This document shows, piece after piece, positions 62,253 to 64,000 of a DNA stretch of 64,000 bases (positions within the stretch are counted from its first letter, which is position 1; the number at the start of each line of letters is the position of its first letter). The notes under the pieces are model-generated. The model was not told the DNA's origin and did not search any database. It saw only the letters and a list, made by a program, of their open reading frames with translations. Origin of the DNA: Chitinophaga polysaccharea. GTDB lineage: Bacteria; Bacteroidota; Bacteroidia; Chitinophagales; Chitinophagaceae. The stretch lies in contig NZ_CABFVU010000003.1 in assembly GCF_902150045.1 (NCBI RefSeq), positions 372,001 to 436,000 of the forward strand. The letters run 5' to 3'. The position numbers and the translations under genes are program-made.

Positions 62253-63464
62253 TTATTCTTCTCCCGCTTCTTCACCATCACCGTGACCAATAATATCACG
62301 TATTGGTTTTACTGCCTGGTAAATACCGCGGTTATATTTGTTCCCTAAGATGATCAGCGTGGTAGAATCCTGTATGAAACGATAGAACACGGTATTGTTA
62401 CCATGCCACCAGCCATTGTGATAAATGATATTTTTTGTGCTGTCGGGGTATACCATCAGGCGCCATCCCAGGCCGTAGTTACGGACACCTGGCTTCTCAT
62501 TGCTGTAAGGTGTATAGGCAGCCTTTAGCGTGGCATCATTCAGGAACTGGCCTGAATAAAGCGCCTGGTCCCATTTGAGCATGTCTTCAGCGCTGCTGTA
62601 AATGCCCTTGTCGCCCATTACGCCATCGAAGTATGTATCAGGTTCAAACTGCCCGTTGTACTTGTGGCTTTGCGTCTGGTGCGTGCGGGTGGCAGAGGAG
62701 GGATCGTACACAAAAGTGCTGGTCATCCGCAGCGGCCCAAAAATAGTCTGCTGCATGAAGTCGGCATATTTCTGCCCGCTTGCTTTTTCAATAATGGAAG
62801 CGAGCAGCATATAGTTGGTATTACAATACTGGAAATGAGTATTTGGCAGATGCTGCACAGGCGGCTTATGCTGCTCCATTAATTTGATCACCTCTTCGTT
62901 GGTGATAAACCTGGCTTCATCTTTCCATAAACTGTCGCAGAAATAAAGGTAATTAGGCAGGCCACTCCGGTGGTTCAGGAGCATACGAACGTTGATCCCT
63001 TTATAAGGAAATGCGGGAAAGAATTTTTGCAGGGAATCTTCCAGGCTGAGCTTTTCATTTTGTACCAGCCACATCACTGCCGCGCCTGTAAAGGTTTTGG
63101 TAACAGAGGCCAGTTGAAAGGAGGAACTGTCCATCACCGGTGTTTTAGTCCGGGAGTTTTCATAACCATGATATTTTTCAAAGATGATGACCCCTTTTCT
63201 TGCCACTATCATGGCCCCGTTAAATCCTGTACGAAGCAGTTTACCATTATAAAACGCTTCCAGTTCATGTTGCATCTGTATGGTGCGCGGCGATTTCAGG
63301 ATGGCTTCTTTTTCCGCCGCTGATAATCCTGCTGTAAAACGTACCGAATCTGACGCTTCTTTTCTTCTGCTTTCTTCCCTTCTTGCTGCATTGCTCTGGC
63401 AGCTGGAAATAATTGCAATTCCCGATATAGTTAAGATAATACTTACTGCTTTCAATCGCTTCAT
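62253..63464 (-). CDS. Serine hydrolase, class-C beta-lactamase/DD-peptidase family lipoprotein
   Basis: 403 residues. A lipobox (TISGIAIISSC, Cys at residue 22) predicts membrane anchoring. The beta-lactamase-fold motifs are SxxK at S120-K123 (ASVTKTF), YxN at Y213 (QYCNTNY) and HxG in YHNGWWHG. Such proteins cleave peptides, esters or cell-wall substrates; antibiotic resistance is not implied. It stands alone between the long terminator and the region before serA. Confidence 0.88.
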   Translation of the reverse strand: MKRLKAVSIILTISGIAIISSCQSNAARREESRRKEASDSVRFTAGLSAAEKEAILKSPRTIQMQHELEAFYNGKLLRTGFNGAMIVARKGVIIFEKYHGYENSRTKTPVMDSSSFQLASVTKTFTGAAVMWLVQNEKLSLEDSLQKFFPAFPYKGINVRMLLNHRSGLPNYLYFCDSLWKDEARFITNEEVIKLMEQHKPPVQHLPNTHFQYCNTNYMLLASIIEKASGQKYADFMQQTIFGPLRMTSTFVYDPSSATRTHQTQSHKYNGQFEPDTYFDGVMGDKGIYSSAEDMLKWDQALYSGQFLNDATLKAAYTPYSNEKPGVRNYGLGWRLMVYPDSTKNIIYHNGWWHGNNTVFYRFIQDSTTLIILGNKYNRGIYQAVKPIRDIIGHGDGEEAGEE

Positions 63465-63496
63465 TAGAGGAGTATGACTACTTGCTTAATTCAATT

Positions 63497-63537
63497 TTTA
63501 GACCCAAAAAATACAAAGCGCTAAATTTAGACCCAAA
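63497..63537. repeat. 12-bp direct repeat upstream of the serine hydrolase
   Basis: TTTAGACCCAAA occurs at 63497-63508 and 63526-63537, 29 bp apart. It may be operator half-sites or parts of the hydrolase promoter (minus-strand TTTGGG). Confidence 0.4.
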
Positions 63538-63673
63538 GTAAAAGACTGCCAAATAAAAACAGTGATTTCCGATTCTTTTAATTCATTTTTAAGCAAAAAA
63601 GTGTGAAAATTTTTAAAAAATGTCCCTGATTCCCACGTTTTTTTGATAGAATCAAATTTGATTCCCCTGCTAT

Positions 63674-63704
63674 TTGAATATTCCTCAACTTCAAGTAGGT
63701 TTGT
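63674..63704 (+). promoter_or_regulatory. Canonical Bacteroidota promoter of the serA-like gene
   Basis: TTTG (63674-63677), exactly 19 nt, then TAGGTTTG (63697-63704). This is the best match to the Bacteroidota primary-sigma consensus in the window. The leader would be about 70 nt. Confidence 0.8.
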
Positions 63705-63780
63705 GCCCTGTTTCCCCGCTATCAGCAATTATTAAGCCAATTGCAACACACAGATACATATATAACTTAGTATAATATTA

Positions 63781-64000
63781 TGGACCAGCAAAAGTCGACA
63801 AGTTATCCAAAAGAGAAGATCAGCATTTTATTACTGGAAAATATCAGCGATGCTGCGGTGGCAGAATTTACCACGGCAGGGTACCAGGTGCGCAAACTTA
63901 CCGGTGCGCTGAGTGAAGAGGATCTGATCAATGAAATCAAGGACGTTCATCTCCTGGGCATCCGATCCAAAACCAAAGTAACGCGCAAGGTACTGGAATC
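63781..64000 (+). CDS. serA: D-3-phosphoglycerate dehydrogenase-like protein, 5' part, truncated by window edge
   Basis: 73 codons from the ATG at 63781 to the window end with no stop. The segment ISILLLENISDAAVAEFTTAG and DVHLLGIRSKTKVTRKVLE is the start of the substrate-binding domain of the D-2-hydroxyacid dehydrogenase family; the GIRSKTKV match points to 3-phosphoglycerate dehydrogenase, the first step of serine synthesis. The catalytic and NAD-binding domains are outside the window, so another family member cannot be excluded. Confidence 0.8.

Larger units (their letters stand above)
63465..63780. other. Intergenic region between the serine hydrolase and serA-like gene
   Basis: 316 bp. 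It carries TTTAGACCCAAA twice (63497-63508 and 63526-63537), near the expected leftward promoter of the hydrolase, and the rightward promoter at 63674-63704. Nothing else is seen; a minus-strand 76-codon frame is not credible. Confidence 0.5.

Noticed and set aside
63498..63728. 76-codon minus-strand ORF
   Set aside because: It overlaps the canonical serA-like promoter and direct repeats, with no coding pattern.
1..64000. tRNA, rRNA, prophage or transposase genes
   Set aside because: Searched by eye for tRNA loops, integrase and transposase motifs; none was seen.

Overview
The window looks like chromosome from a Bacteroidota member, most likely a Chitinophaga-like Chitinophagaceae. The evidence is Bacteroidota-type promoters (TTTG, about 19 nt, TAnnTTTG), a secreted protein ending in a type IX secretion (T9SS) sorting domain, TonB-dependent receptors that begin with a carboxypeptidase-regulatory-like domain, a DUF5686 outer-membrane protein, a fused SpmA-SpmB protein and weak Shine-Dalgarno sequences. 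No tRNA, rRNA, CRISPR array, insertion sequence or prophage was seen. Genus assignment is inference.

Layout. 1-16.8 kb is an exopolysaccharide or surface-glycan locus: a truncated family-2 glycosyltransferase (minus strand), then a plus-strand run of response regulator, sugar-1-phosphate transferase, two GT2 enzymes, asparagine-synthase-like amidotransferase, GT4 and methyltransferase with overlapping or abutting ends. Minus-strand GT14 and flippase genes follow, then a large T9SS-secreted esterase/beta-helix/PKD protein, a hexapeptide acyltransferase and another GT4. 16.9-23.0 kb is mixed: GNAT-nitrilase fusion, FkbM methyltransferase, thiamine-binding protein, PH-like membrane protein, SpmAB fusion and ychF.

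23.2-30.2 kb is the most notable region. A WGR/HEAT-repeat protein and a winged-helix plus SWIM zinc-finger protein are followed by a 433-bp non-coding gap and a retron-type reverse transcriptase with NAxxH, YADD and VTG motifs. The gap folds as a retron msr-msd RNA: a 12-bp a1/a2 pair encloses an msr hairpin with a UUU loop and a 27-bp perfect msd stem. From memory of published retron classifications this matches the type XIII layout (ARM/HEAT + WHSWIM + RT). It is a strong candidate for a complete phage-defence retron.

30.2-40.5 kb carries a TonB receptor, a methionine cluster (metX, OsmC protein, PLP sulfhydrylase), an intergenic inverted repeat, a DUF5686 outer-membrane protein and small membrane proteins. 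40.6-41.8 kb is trhO. 41.8-50.8 kb is a minus-strand heavy-metal efflux operon: response regulator, histidine kinase, TolC-like, adaptor, OprB-like porin, CusA-like RND pump. 50.8-56 kb has an ABC-F ATPase, a DUF3347 lipoprotein and another TonB receptor. 56-64 kb has a hendecad coiled-coil protein, thrS-infC, a HEAT protein, an HD-domain protein, a cation diffusion facilitator, a class-C beta-lactamase-like hydrolase and the start of a serA-like dehydrogenase.

Functional reading: the first block builds and exports a glycan, probably under two-component control; the retron block is probably anti-phage; the metal block senses and expels metal ions across both membranes; the remainder is core translation and metabolism.
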